A stretch of 64,000 nt of DNA from [Clostridium] celerecrescens 18A (GCF_002797975.1 NZ_PGET01000001.1:1798001-1862000); one strand, 5' to 3'. Positions 44,914 through 54,034 are shown, counted from the stretch's first letter. Made by a program: numbers and translations. Notes: generated by a model from the letters alone, not told the origin.

Positions 44914-44938
44914 CCTGGTGTTATAGTGGAGAGTTCAA
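44914..44938. promoter_or_regulatory. MerR-associated repeated element, copy 2
   Basis: Upstream of the tandem-MerR gene, with CTGGTGTTA in the same orientation as copy 1. On the minus strand it reads CTCTCCACTATAACACCAG, resembling in style the -35/-10 spacer operators of MerR proteins, though it is not a clean palindrome. A TATTAT-like -10 box lies closer to the gene. Confidence 0.4.
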
Positions 44939-45007
44939 TTGTAACGAATGAGAATAAAAAGTGCAAGGTGTAAATGATATCGGCCTGCCTGCAAATGAAA
45001 ACATGCA

Positions 45008-45027
45008 TATCGTCCATCGGGACGATA
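45008..45027 (-). terminator. Candidate terminator after the anti-sigma gene
   Basis: TATCGTCC and GGACGATA form an 8-bp stem with an ATCG loop about 50 bases past the stop at 45079. The following T-run on the minus strand is poor. Confidence 0.4.
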
Positions 45028-45078
45028 CACTTGTTTTCCAGTCAGCCAGCCTTACAGAGACATAACACGATTCGCTCT

Positions 45079-45966
45079 TCACCTGACTATTTCAAATTCA
45101 ACTGACCCGGCAGCTCCAGGCGCTATCTCATATTTGTCAAAAACTATAACCGGATTTCCATTATCCTTCATATAAAATTTCGTTTCATCCGTAATGCTTT
45201 CGAAACCGCCCTCCTCAGGGGTAAAAAATGAAATACCAATTTCCTTTGATTTTTCCTCCATCTGGCTATTAATGCTCTCGTTTGCTTTATTGATGTAATC
45301 CTCTCCGAGAACATCCTTTAGTGATAATAGCTTTCCTGATTTTAAATCTATGTTATAGTACTTCTCCTGACTGTATGCAGAGGTCCAGCTCTCTGTTCCC
45401 CTTACCACAAAAGAAAGATAGTCATCGCTTTGGGCCTTGATCTCATACCACACCTTGATCTCGATCTGATGTTCCGCCCATTCTGCCTCTGTTCCTCCTG
45501 TATCCAGAAACGCCTGTTTATATTCCTGTGCACGCTCCAATGATTCATCCGAATATCTGCTGCAGATTTCCTGGATTTCTTCATTTATTTGCATGGAAAG
45601 TCCATGAGTGTCATTTTGGATAAATTCCACTCCCGGCACTTCTACCGAAATTTTTTCATCCCCAACAGTCTTTTGATAGGAGCTTACGGTCAGGACCCGG
45701 GCGATGGCACCTACAACCGGAATCTGGTGCACCTCCTCTGCAAAAGCTGTGTTTATATTCAGAGCCGCAGTAAATGTTAAAAGGAAAGCTGCTGCTGTTC
45801 CCAATCCCCAGCTATAATACCGCTTCTTTCCATTCCCATTATGATTCCTGGTGCTTGTTGCTTTTCTTCCTTCGAACTGCTCGATGGCACCCTGTATGCG
45901 TCCGCTTAATTCCTCGGGAATGGGAGTCTCATCGTATCTTTTTTTTGCATCATCCAACTGGTTCAT
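45079..45966 (-). CDS. Anti-sigma factor, RsiV-like (DUF3298)
   Basis: A 295-residue membrane protein. The cytoplasmic N-terminus (about 1-48) has the PIPEELSGRIQGAIEQF segment typical of sigma-binding regions; a single helix lies at about 52-75; the extracellular part is a DUF4163/DUF3298-type domain ending in KFYMKDNGNPVIVFDKYEIA. In Bacillus RsiV this domain binds lysozyme, which triggers cleavage and frees SigV. The gene overlaps the sigma gene by 4 bases. A lysozyme or cell-wall stress response is therefore likely; the inducer is not proven here. Confidence 0.82.
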   Translation of the reverse strand: MNQLDDAKKRYDETPIPEELSGRIQGAIEQFEGRKATSTRNHNGNGKKRYYSWGLGTAAAFLLTFTAALNINTAFAEEVHQIPVVGAIARVLTVSSYQKTVGDEKISVEVPGVEFIQNDTHGLSMQINEEIQEICSRYSDESLERAQEYKQAFLDTGGTEAEWAEHQIEIKVWYEIKAQSDDYLSFVVRGTESWTSAYSQEKYYNIDLKSGKLLSLKDVLGEDYINKANESINSQMEEKSKEIGISFFTPEEGGFESITDETKFYMKDNGNPVIVFDKYEIAPGAAGSVEFEIVR

Positions 45967-46454
45967 ATGTTTACCTCCTGAATATTCTGCTTTAACAATT
46001 TTAAGCCACGGTACAGTCTTGCCTTTACCGTGTTTAAATTGGCACCGGTGATCTCAGCAATCTCTTTCAGCGACATTTCTTCAAAAAAACGAAGCTTTAT
46101 GATGTTTTGTATTTCTATATCCAACCGGTTGATCTCGTTATAAAGGTCATCCGATGGTTCAAAGCCCTGTTCATAATAGGGGATCTCCAGACCAAGGTCT
46201 TCTCCTGAGGCGATCTCTTTTTTATTTTTCTTGAGAAAATAAATGCTCTCGTTTACAAGTATCCTGTAAAACCATGTTTTAATGGCATCGGTATTTTTTA
46301 AGGATTCATAATGATCCAGCGCTTTTAATACCGCATTCTGAACAATATCCAGTGCATCCTCCTGGTTTTGGGCGTAGCTGAATGCCAGCCGGTAAAACTT
46401 TTTCTGGTTTTCAATGATGTAGCCTGTCATCTTATCATAAATCTCTTGTCTCAT
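45963..46454 (-). CDS. ECF RNA polymerase sigma factor, SigV-like
   Basis: A 163-residue ECF sigma factor. Region 2 (FYRLAFSYAQNQEDALDIVQ and WFYRILVNESIYFL) binds the -10 element, and region 4 (MSLKEIAEITGANLNTVKAR) the -35. The paired anti-sigma gene follows with an ATGA overlap. A candidate self-recognised promoter lies at 46503-46531. Confidence 0.9.
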   Translation of the reverse strand: MRQEIYDKMTGYIIENQKKFYRLAFSYAQNQEDALDIVQNAVLKALDHYESLKNTDAIKTWFYRILVNESIYFLKKNKKEIASGEDLGLEIPYYEQGFEPSDDLYNEINRLDIEIQNIIKLRFFEEMSLKEIAEITGANLNTVKARLYRGLKLLKQNIQEVNI

Positions 46455-46502
46455 TAGTTACCCTTTCTGTCCTTTGCCAGACATTTTTGCCGTTCTGTTA
46501 TA

Positions 46503-46531
46503 TAGATGATTTCAGATGCAAAAAAGTTGCA
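46503..46531 (-). promoter_or_regulatory. Candidate ECF promoter of the sigma/anti-sigma operon
   Basis: On the minus strand TGCAAC (46526-46531), followed by TTTTTT, and CATCTA (46503-46508) are 17 bp apart, about 50 bp upstream of the sigma gene. TGCAAC with a (C)GTCTA-like -10 is the pattern I associate with this ECF group, so the operon probably activates itself. Confidence 0.6.
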
Positions 46532-46539
46532 GAAAATGA

Positions 46540-46900
46540 GAAACAGGACTCTGAAAATTCAGAAGCCCCGTTTTTATATGCTTTGCGCCCTTACTTATTA
46601 TTATTTCACCTTTGAGCTTAAATTTATTCTATTAACGTAATTGCCGCCAAACAGCAGGTGGCGCAATTCGGTATCATATGTTTTTCATAATTTCCATACC
46701 TCTATCATTACATAACTGAGTCAAAATATCAAGCAGGCATCAGCTTCCCCAATTTATATACTAAACAAAGCGGCGGCTTTGAATCTATTCGATTACAAAA
46801 CCGCCGTTTAATTATACATTTTTCAATTGGTATAACATATTGTCTGCCAAATGACGGCTTTTTATATACCGTCCGGCTGTTTAAATATGTTTTCGTGAAT
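46540..46900. other. Non-coding region between the AraC-GyrI gene and the sigma operon
   Basis: This AT-rich stretch shows no convincing gene. A CGGCGG (46772) and CCGCCG (46801) pair could form a weak hairpin downstream of the AraC-GyrI gene, with a short T-run on the minus strand. The 81-codon frame at 46729-46974 overlaps the regulator's end and lacks a ribosome binding site. Confidence 0.5.
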
Positions 46901-47776
46901 TTAACCGTCAATTTTACGAACGGGGATCCATATCTCACTTTTATAATCTGGTCTGCCCGTATCAGGGGTTTCATTCCACAATAACTCCGGTCCCCCGGTC
47001 AATTCATATCCCGATGCCGGGAACCATTCCCCATAAATCTTAGCCCATGTGTCCTGTATCGCCTCCGGAAACGTACCAACCGCTTTAAATACCGCCCAAG
47101 TAGATGCCGCAACATGAAGGATATCATAGCCGTCAGAAGCCGTTTTGGAAGTAGCAACTCCGATATACTGGTCAAGCTGTGAGCCTTCCGTGGTACGCTC
47201 TTGAAAATTCGCAGAAACACTGAGCATTCCTTTTGGTTCCACATCGCATAATCCTTTTAACTCGTCAATAATTTGAGGAGTTAGTTTTTGCACCAATGAG
47301 TCCATCTGTGGATTGATCCCTTTAAATTGCACTTTAATTCTTTTTTTAAATCCGACAACATAAAAATCGTCTTTTTCCACAACACGATAATTCATTTCTA
47401 TTCCTCCTTTGATTGTTAATTGAAAGGTCATTGGCGGCAGGACTTTAAGTTCAGTGTTTGCTTTTTTGGCTTGTGAAGGGGTTACTCCATGCATCACTTG
47501 AAAAGCTTTGCTAAAAGCTTCAGGTGACTCATAGCCAAGCTGTAATGCTAAATCAATGACCTTTACCGAATCATTCTGTAACATCAGTCCTGCTGCCGAG
47601 AGCCGCCTGCGGCGAATATATTCACCTAATGGCATTCCTGCAAGAAAAGAAAACATTCTGCGAAAATGATATTCTGAACAGCCGGATATACGTGCGATCT
47701 GACTAGGTTCAATATCAAGCATCAAATTTCTTTCAATATATGCCATTGCATCATTAAATTGAGCCAGCGTATTCAT
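46901..47776 (-). CDS. AraC family regulator with GyrI-like effector domain
   Basis: A 291-residue regulator. The N-terminal AraC double helix-turn-helix spans about residues 8-105 (IEPSQIARISGCSEYHFRRM, then VIDLALQLGYESPEAFSKAF); a GyrI-like small-molecule-binding domain fills about 125-290 (ISVSANFQERTTEGSQLDQY, WIPVRK). The start at 47776 follows GAAAGGAGG; the 31 upstream codons are discarded. Such proteins usually activate drug efflux or stress genes on binding a ligand. Its target is not evident from position. Confidence 0.88.
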   Translation of the reverse strand: MNTLAQFNDAMAYIERNLMLDIEPSQIARISGCSEYHFRRMFSFLAGMPLGEYIRRRRLSAAGLMLQNDSVKVIDLALQLGYESPEAFSKAFQVMHGVTPSQAKKANTELKVLPPMTFQLTIKGGIEMNYRVVEKDDFYVVGFKKRIKVQFKGINPQMDSLVQKLTPQIIDELKGLCDVEPKGMLSVSANFQERTTEGSQLDQYIGVATSKTASDGYDILHVAASTWAVFKAVGTFPEAIQDTWAKIYGEWFPASGYELTGGPELLWNETPDTGRPDYKSEIWIPVRKIDG

Positions 47777-47976
47777 TGCCTTATTCCTCCTTTCAAAACA
47801 ATCATACCTGAGTTTTAGATGTAAATCCTGATATTTTTGATGCGGATAAACACGGATTTTTATCAACAAAGGACTCCTTGCTTTAATATTCCACTTCCTT
47901 TTCCGGCTTTATTATATCATGCAATGCCTCTGGTTAAAAGAAGTAACCTTTGCCGGAAACTATATCATTATCAGCA

Positions 47977-48942
47977 TCACTCATTGCTCTGTAACCGGTC
48001 AATTACCACTGCAATGAGAATAATAACTCCCATGGCAATGGTCTGCCAGTAAGAGGATATGCCTAACAGACTCAATGCATTATTTATGATTCCGATGACA
48101 AAGAGTCCAAAGATCGTCTGCACCATACCGCCCCGCCCTCCGGACATGCTGGTGCCTCCCATAGCTACGGCAGCAATGGCATTCAGCTCATATCCGGCTG
48201 CTGCAGTTGCCTGACCGTTCTGCAGTTTAGAAGCCAATACAGCGCCTGCAAGGGCCGCTAAGATACCGCAGATGATATAAACAGACATTTTGATCTTCCT
48301 GACCTGGATGCCGCTGAGCTTTGCAACCTCCGTATTGCTTCCTACCGCATAAATGTATCTGCCGTAACAGGTTCTTCCAAGAATAAAAATAGCAGTACCG
48401 ATCACTAAAAACATGAGTATAACAGAAACCGGCACCGGACCAACCGAGCGAAGTCCTACCCAGCCAAAAGAAGCCGGCAGTCCGAATATCGGTTTTGCAT
48501 CTGTAAAAACATATCCCAGACCTCTTGCGGCATTCATCATCGCCAGTGTGGCGATAAAGGGCGGAACATTTAAAACAGATACAAATAATCCGTTGATGCT
48601 GCCGCAAATTCCTCCGACCACAACAGATGCTGCCACAATCACGCACAAGCTCAGCCCTATGCCGGCATCCGGAAACAGCTTGATGCAGGCTGCTGCTGCA
48701 ATACCGGCAAGTGCCGCAACAGAGCCAACGGATAAATCAATTCCATCAGAAAGAATCACAAACGTCATGCCGGTTGCGATCAATGCATTAATCGCAATTT
48801 GAATCAATACATTCTTAAAGTTACCGATGGTTGCAAACCTGGGAACAAACATCAGGCAAAGTGCAAATAAAAGGATCAGGAAAATCAGCATGGTATTGTC
48901 TTTTACAAATGTCAGATATTTATTTGGTTTTTGTGTATTCAT
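47977..48942 (-). CDS. Sugar ABC transporter permease (RbsC-like, CUT2)
   Basis: A 321-residue permease with about ten membrane helices. SDGIDLSVGSVAALAGIAAA and PPFIATLAMMNAARG are the CUT2 hallmarks. Its start overlaps the end of the ATPase gene by 4 bases. It is the last gene of the RpiR-controlled operon that begins at the PfkB kinase. GC-rich complementary arms at 47900-47907 and 47952-47959 lie beyond its stop but have no T-run. Confidence 0.92.
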   Translation of the reverse strand: MNTQKPNKYLTFVKDNTMLIFLILLFALCLMFVPRFATIGNFKNVLIQIAINALIATGMTFVILSDGIDLSVGSVAALAGIAAAACIKLFPDAGIGLSLCVIVAASVVVGGICGSINGLFVSVLNVPPFIATLAMMNAARGLGYVFTDAKPIFGLPASFGWVGLRSVGPVPVSVILMFLVIGTAIFILGRTCYGRYIYAVGSNTEVAKLSGIQVRKIKMSVYIICGILAALAGAVLASKLQNGQATAAAGYELNAIAAVAMGGTSMSGGRGGMVQTIFGLFVIGIINNALSLLGISSYWQTIAMGVIILIAVVIDRLQSNE

Positions 48943-50459
48943 TCGTTTTCCCTCCCGGAACTTTCTGTGCTGATGCTTGCCAATCCCATGATTTTTTCTT
49001 CCGAAGCCTCTTTGGTATCTATAAATCCTGAAACAGTCCCTTCCCTCATTATCATGATCCGGTCTGCAACTCCAAGAATTTCAGGCAGATCAGAAGAAAC
49101 CATGATAATGCTGCCTCCGGCCTCTACAAACTCCTTCATCAAGTTGTAGATCTCAGCTTTTGCATTGACATCAATCCCCCTGGTAGGTTCGTCCATAATC
49201 AAAATACGTGAGCCTGCAAGAAGCCACCTTGCAATGACAACCTTCTGCTGGTTACCTCCTGAGAGATTTTTAATCCTGGTCCTGATCCCGGGAGTTTTCG
49301 TCCCCATCTTTTTCACATATTCCTCTGACGCCGCCTTTTCCCAGGCGAAGTCGATCAATCCCTTTCTAGACCTTTGAAACAAGCTGGATATCGTCGTATT
49401 GATGGCTACATTCTTTTCAAGAAGCAGCCCCTGGCCCCTTCTGTCCTCCGGAACAAGGCCAATCCCGGATGCAACCCCATCCTTTACAGATTTCGGCCGG
49501 TATGGTCTGCCATAGACAAACATAGAACCAGAGTCCGGGGCATCCGCTCCGAAAACAGTTCTCATTACTTCTGTCCGTCCGGCACCGATCAATCCTGCAA
49601 CACCCAGGATTTCTCCCCTCCTAAGCTGAAACGTGACATTGTGGAACGTTCTGCCTCGTCCCAGGTTTTCTACGGATAACACAATTTCATCCTTTACTGC
49701 ATGTTCAGACCGGAAATAGAACTGCTTCATTTCTCTTCCCACCATCTTGTTGATCATTTCTTCTTCTGAAATTTGAGATAAAGGCAGAGTTGCTACAACC
49801 TTTCCATCTCTTAATATCGTAATATCATCCCCTATTTCACGTATCTCCTTCAAACGGTGGGATATGTAAATAACCGCTACATTTTCTTTCTTTAAAGACT
49901 TTATGACTTTAAACAAGGCCCCCACTTCTTTTTCCGATAAGGAGGAGGTAGGCTCATCCATGATGACCATTGAACTATTTTGGGATACCGCTCTGGCGAT
50001 TTCGACCATCTGCTTATCCCCATTGGCCAGCTTTCTGATAAATGTCTTGGGGTTTATTTGCATTCCTAATGATTCAAGCAGCTTACCGGCTTCCTGATTC
50101 ATCTTCTGCTTATCAATCAGCCCTAAGGGGGTTTTGGGTTCCCTTCCTAGGAAGATGTTCTCAGCAATCGTAAGATCCGGTATCACACTGAGTTCCTGAT
50201 GGATCACACTGATTCCTTTTCCTAAGGATTCCCTGGTGTTTTCAAATCTTTCTTTATTTCCTCTGACAATCAGATTTCCTTCATCCGATTGATATACCCC
50301 TGAGATGATTTTAATAATTGTAGATTTCCCTGCACCATTTTCCCCCAGCAGAACATGGACTCTGCCAGGGGAAAAATTGATGGAAACGTCATTCAGTGCT
50401 TTTACGCCAGGGAAGGATTTACTAATGTGTTCTAAAGCAACGAAAACCTGTTCTTTCAT
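48939..50459 (-). CDS. Sugar ABC transporter ATP-binding protein (RbsA-like, double ABC)
   Basis: A 506-residue two-domain ATPase. Domain 1 has GENGAGKST, LANGDKQMVEIARAV and VIMDEPTSSL; domain 2 has the family's degenerate GLIGAGRTE with intact LSGGNQQK and LIMDEPTRGID. All expected residues are present, in contrast to the degenerate protein encoded at 38312-39757. It follows the binding-protein gene by 30 bases. Confidence 0.92.
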   Translation of the reverse strand: MKEQVFVALEHISKSFPGVKALNDVSINFSPGRVHVLLGENGAGKSTIIKIISGVYQSDEGNLIVRGNKERFENTRESLGKGISVIHQELSVIPDLTIAENIFLGREPKTPLGLIDKQKMNQEAGKLLESLGMQINPKTFIRKLANGDKQMVEIARAVSQNSSMVIMDEPTSSLSEKEVGALFKVIKSLKKENVAVIYISHRLKEIREIGDDITILRDGKVVATLPLSQISEEEMINKMVGREMKQFYFRSEHAVKDEIVLSVENLGRGRTFHNVTFQLRRGEILGVAGLIGAGRTEVMRTVFGADAPDSGSMFVYGRPYRPKSVKDGVASGIGLVPEDRRGQGLLLEKNVAINTTISSLFQRSRKGLIDFAWEKAASEEYVKKMGTKTPGIRTRIKNLSGGNQQKVVIARWLLAGSRILIMDEPTRGIDVNAKAEIYNLMKEFVEAGGSIIMVSSDLPEILGVADRIMIMREGTVSGFIDTKEASEEKIMGLASISTESSGRENE

Positions 50460-50489
50460 TGCATCTCACTCCTTCCGTTGTAGGTTGTA

Positions 50490-51464
50490 CTATTTTAAGC
50501 TGCTTGCGTCAATCACTCTGGGGGGAATCGGAATTAATTTTTCAACAGATTCACCGGCCAGATGCTTTTTAATGCATTCCAATGTTGTTATTCCAATGGC
50601 TGACGGATCCTGAGCAATATCTGCGATCCAGTTTCCGCCGCTTAAAATCGCTTCAACGCCCTCGGGGTTTCCGTCAAAACCAATTACTTTTACATTACTT
50701 CCCACCGCATCAATGGAAGACATGGCACCTACGGCTGCGGGATCTCCAACACAAAATACCACATCAAGGTTTTCATGCTTTAACAGCATATTCTGCATAA
50801 CCTCTGCCGCTTTTCCCTGGTCTCCCGAATAATTCTGTACATCCACAACCGATACATCGGGGGCATTTTTATTAAGCCATTCTGTGAACCCTTTTTCACG
50901 CTGTACGCAGCCTTCAATCTCTGCATATGTAATAACTGCCGCCTGACCGGCTTTTTCTTTCAGGATATGTTCCACCGCATATTCTGCGGCCAGTTCCCCG
51001 CCTCTGTAATTGTCGGTTGAAATATGGCTGATTACCTCTCCATCCGATGCAACATCCATGGTAAATACCGGTATACCGGCTGCGTCAGCCAGTTCCACCA
51101 TGGATTTACTTCCGGCGGAGTTGGTAGGACAAATGACGATTGCATCTACCTTTTGTGTAATAAAATCCTGTACCTGATTCAGCTGTTTGTTGCCGTCTCC
51201 GGCCGCATCCTGGATGATCAGCTGATATCCCATTTCTTTTGCCTTTTCATTCATTGCTGCCTCTATGTTATTATAGAAAACATGGGCATTGTTTAACAGG
51301 CTGACACCCACTGTGATGCTTTTGTCATTGGTTTCCTTAGGCTTTGAAGCCTCCTCGCTTCCCCCATTTGTTGCCACTGCCGGTTCCTGTGTGGCTTTCT
51401 GGCATCCCGCCAGACTCAAAACTACTGCTCCTGCGACTAAAAATCTCTTTAATGCTTTCTTCAT
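50490..51464 (-). CDS. Sugar ABC transporter substrate-binding lipoprotein (RbsB-like)
   Basis: A 324-residue Peripla_BP_4 protein. MKKALKRFLVAGAVV is followed by a lipobox LAGC and a short polar linker. SITVGVSLLNNAHVFYNNIE and ISTDNYRGGELAAEY are typical of the ribose/allose/polyol binders. GGGAGG precedes the start. It is encoded directly after the DhaL gene, which ties the transporter to the kinase and aldolase genes. Confidence 0.9.
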   Translation of the reverse strand: MKKALKRFLVAGAVVLSLAGCQKATQEPAVATNGGSEEASKPKETNDKSITVGVSLLNNAHVFYNNIEAAMNEKAKEMGYQLIIQDAAGDGNKQLNQVQDFITQKVDAIVICPTNSAGSKSMVELADAAGIPVFTMDVASDGEVISHISTDNYRGGELAAEYAVEHILKEKAGQAAVITYAEIEGCVQREKGFTEWLNKNAPDVSVVDVQNYSGDQGKAAEVMQNMLLKHENLDVVFCVGDPAAVGAMSSIDAVGSNVKVIGFDGNPEGVEAILSGGNWIADIAQDPSAIGITTLECIKKHLAGESVEKLIPIPPRVIDASSLK

Positions 51465-51490
51465 GTTGCGTAACCTCCCATAATTTTTAT

Positions 51491-52141
51491 TTATATCAAG
51501 TTATTTGATACCCAATCCGACATAGCCTGGAAAATCAGCCATACGGATGTAGCACCCGCATCCTGAAGTCCAATCGCCTTGTCCCCGTAATATTTAGCCC
51601 TTCCAAATCTGGCTCTTATCCCTTTTGTAAATTCAACACCTTTTTTTGCCGCTGCTGCAGCCATGGAGAATCCCTCATGGATGGTCAGCCCCTGGGAAGC
51701 GGCGTATTCTAACGCAGCTACGGCTGGCTCCAAAGCATCCACCATTGTCTTATCTCCGACCCTGGCCTTTCCTCTCTGCATAATGGCATTCAGGGATACC
51801 CGGAAGCTTTCCGCAAAATCCGGAAGTCCAAAACAACAGGACGGTTTTCGCCGGATAACACCGCTGATAAACATGGTACCAAACAAAACGCCTGAGGCTC
51901 CGCCCATGGTATCAAGCAGGATCCGCCCTAATTCCTGAAATACAGATTCCACGGATTCAGCTTCCATGGAAGGAAGCTGTTCCAGGACCGCTTTAAATCC
52001 CAGTTCCATACCCGTGCCGTGATCTCCATCACCTATTTTCATATCAATTTCTGTCAGATACGGCTCATTTATCACAATCCGGTCGGCAACACACAGAAAA
52101 AGCTGCTTTACCTGATCCGCATTTAGTTGATCCACATTCAT
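51491..52141 (-). CDS. DhaL-like kinase subunit (nucleotide-binding)
   Basis: A 216-residue DhaL/Dak2-domain protein. The Mg-nucleotide site is the conserved acidic loop IDMKIGDGDHGTGM; the MGGASGVLFGTMF and GDKTMVDALEPA segments are also family-typical. In PTS-dependent systems DhaL carries a tightly bound ADP that is rephosphorylated by DhaM, but no DhaM gene is present here, so the phosphoryl donor is open. It overlaps the DhaK-like gene by 4 bases. Confidence 0.9.
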   Translation of the reverse strand: MNVDQLNADQVKQLFLCVADRIVINEPYLTEIDMKIGDGDHGTGMELGFKAVLEQLPSMEAESVESVFQELGRILLDTMGGASGVLFGTMFISGVIRRKPSCCFGLPDFAESFRVSLNAIMQRGKARVGDKTMVDALEPAVAALEYAASQGLTIHEGFSMAAAAAKKGVEFTKGIRARFGRAKYYGDKAIGLQDAGATSVWLIFQAMSDWVSNNLI

Positions 52142-53136
52142 CTGCTGCCTCCTCGAAACCGGAATAATGGGGATTTACAGGGTTTTCGGTATAATTCTTT
52201 CAACTCATCATCAAGGATCAGTATTGACACGGAGAAGCCACCGGTTCCCTGAGGTGAAAAAAGGGTATCAATAAATGAATGAACATTGACAATTCCGTTT
52301 GCCTCTGCAATTTCACTTACTTTCCGGCTTACGATACATAGTTCCAGCATGCTGGTAAAACCGTAACCATTCACCATAAATACAGCCTCACAGCCTGCCG
52401 GGACCTCATTTAACAACTGTTCCATGAGCGCTTCTGTTATCTCATCTGCTGTCGAGAGCTCCTCCCGTTTCATTCCAGGCTCTCCATTAAATCCCATTCC
52501 AAACTCCACAAAGCCATCCGGAAGCTCGCACATCGCCTCTCCTGACCCGGGCATATATCCCGGGGAGGTGGTTACACCAAAGGTTCTGGTGTTTTTGCCT
52601 GCTTTCCCAACCACCCGTTTCATTTCTTCCAGACCATAGCCTTCTTTGGATGCTGCCCCCGCAATTTTAACCACAAAGGAAATTCCTGCTATCCCCCTGC
52701 GCTCCTCCTTTTTTTCCAGGGGAGCCGATGAAATATCATCAGATACATAAATACAATGGGACTTAATACCTTCCAATTCAGCAAGCTCCCGCACCAGTTC
52801 AAAATTCAGTACATCTCCGGCATGATTTGCCGCGATAAAAATGACCCCCTTATCATGAGGCACTGACCTTGTCACTTCCAATACGGTACGGGAAGGCGGC
52901 GCCGTATAAACATTTCCCAGGGCAGCTCCGTCAGCCAGGCCATCTCCCACAAATCCCAGAACCCATGGTTCATTCCCAGATCCTCCGGCAATGACCACCG
53001 ACACCTTATCTTCTTCCCTTTTATTTTTAATTCCCATAACGCCAGGAACCTTGCAATACAGGTCCGGATTTAAGGAAAGATAGCCTTCCAGCATCTCCGG
53101 TACCAGCCGATCCTGGCTATTGATCAGCTTATTCAT
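52138..53136 (-). CDS. DhaK-like sugar kinase subunit with both active-site His replaced by Asn
   Basis: A 332-residue Dak1-domain protein, which binds the carbonyl substrate. In E. coli DhaK the substrate is held by His56 and covalently by His218, with Asp109 as an acid/base. Here the matching loops read GGSGNEPW (Asn55), NHAGDVLNFE (Asp108 kept) and MGFNGEPG (Asn217). Everything else, including the GDGLADGAA and VTTSPGYMPGSG segments, is well conserved and the frame is intact. A hemiaminal link to dihydroxyacetone is therefore impossible in the known way; a different ketose substrate or a non-covalent mechanism is likely. It overlaps the aldolase gene by 8 bases. Confidence 0.85.
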   Translation of the reverse strand: MNKLINSQDRLVPEMLEGYLSLNPDLYCKVPGVMGIKNKREEDKVSVVIAGGSGNEPWVLGFVGDGLADGAALGNVYTAPPSRTVLEVTRSVPHDKGVIFIAANHAGDVLNFELVRELAELEGIKSHCIYVSDDISSAPLEKKEERRGIAGISFVVKIAGAASKEGYGLEEMKRVVGKAGKNTRTFGVTTSPGYMPGSGEAMCELPDGFVEFGMGFNGEPGMKREELSTADEITEALMEQLLNEVPAGCEAVFMVNGYGFTSMLELCIVSRKVSEIAEANGIVNVHSFIDTLFSPQGTGGFSVSILILDDELKELYRKPCKSPLFRFRGGSR

Positions 53137-53989
53137 AATTTCCTGCTTTCCCCCCGCTGCCGCAAACTGTAATTTTGTTCCTTACATACTGCTTTACAGA
53201 ATCCCGGCCTCTTTTGCCATAAATTTTTGGATCAATAACGGATTGGTTTTCTTTTAGAACTGCTTTCACCCCATCGCTAAATGCAATTCGCAAATCCGTT
53301 GCATAATTGACTTTACAAATGCCTTCCCGGATGCATTCCTGCACTGTTTCATCTGCAAGCCCGGAGGTTCCATGGAGGACAAGGGGTATGGAAACCTTTT
53401 TCCTGATTTCCTTTAGTATATCAATGCGGATATTGGGAACCCCGGAATATACGCCATGTGCGGTTCCGATGGATACCGCAAGATAATCGATTCCTGTCTT
53501 TTCCACAAAATAAGCTGCTTCATCCGGTGATGTGAATCCTCCGTCACCCCCCTCCAGATCATCTTCCTTTCCTCCCACACGTCCCAGCTCCCCTTCGACC
53601 GGTATGTAAGACGGATGGCAGGCATCTACAACAGACTTTGATATAGCCGCATTCTCTTCCATGGACAAATGGGAACCGTCTATCATAATGGAGGTATATC
53701 CCTCACGAAGGGCCTGCATCGCCAGTTCAAAGCTGCTGCCATGATCCAGGTGAAGAGCCACAGGGACTAAAGCGCGTTCGGCTGCTGCTTTTACATTGGC
53801 ATAGTACAGGTTTAAGCCTCCATATTTTACAGTAGACGGCGTTGTCTGCAGAATCACCGGCGCGTGAAGCTCTTCCGCCGCACTAATGACAGCCATAACC
53901 ATTTCCATGTTTTCCACATTAAAGGCTCCGACTGCATAGTTTCCTTTTTGGGCATCAAGTAACATTTTTTTAGAAGTAACTAACGGCAT
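53129..53989 (-). CDS. Class II (zinc) ketose-bisphosphate aldolase, GatY/KbaY/Fba-like
   Basis: A 286-residue aldolase that splits a ketose 1,6-bisphosphate into dihydroxyacetone phosphate and an aldehyde phosphate. The catalytic Asp82 and zinc ligand His83 lie in ALHLDHG; further zinc ligands are His178 (TAHGVY) and His206 (LHGTSG). Spacing matches tagatose-bisphosphate aldolases. The start follows AGGAGAGAG; ten upstream codons are not used. With the PfkB kinase before it and the DhaK/DhaL-like genes after it, it completes a phosphorylate-then-cleave route. Confidence 0.92.
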   Translation of the reverse strand: MPLVTSKKMLLDAQKGNYAVGAFNVENMEMVMAVISAAEELHAPVILQTTPSTVKYGGLNLYYANVKAAAERALVPVALHLDHGSSFELAMQALREGYTSIMIDGSHLSMEENAAISKSVVDACHPSYIPVEGELGRVGGKEDDLEGGDGGFTSPDEAAYFVEKTGIDYLAVSIGTAHGVYSGVPNIRIDILKEIRKKVSIPLVLHGTSGLADETVQECIREGICKVNYATDLRIAFSDGVKAVLKENQSVIDPKIYGKRGRDSVKQYVRNKITVCGSGGKAGNYE

Positions 53990-54034
53990 TTTTCTCTCTC
54001 CTATTCTTATGACAATCATGAAACAGCCTCATGT

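Noticed and set aside
46729..46974. 81-codon minus-strand frame overlapping the AraC-GyrI gene
   Set aside because: It shares the 3' end of a convincing gene in another frame, has no ribosome binding site and no recognisable motif.
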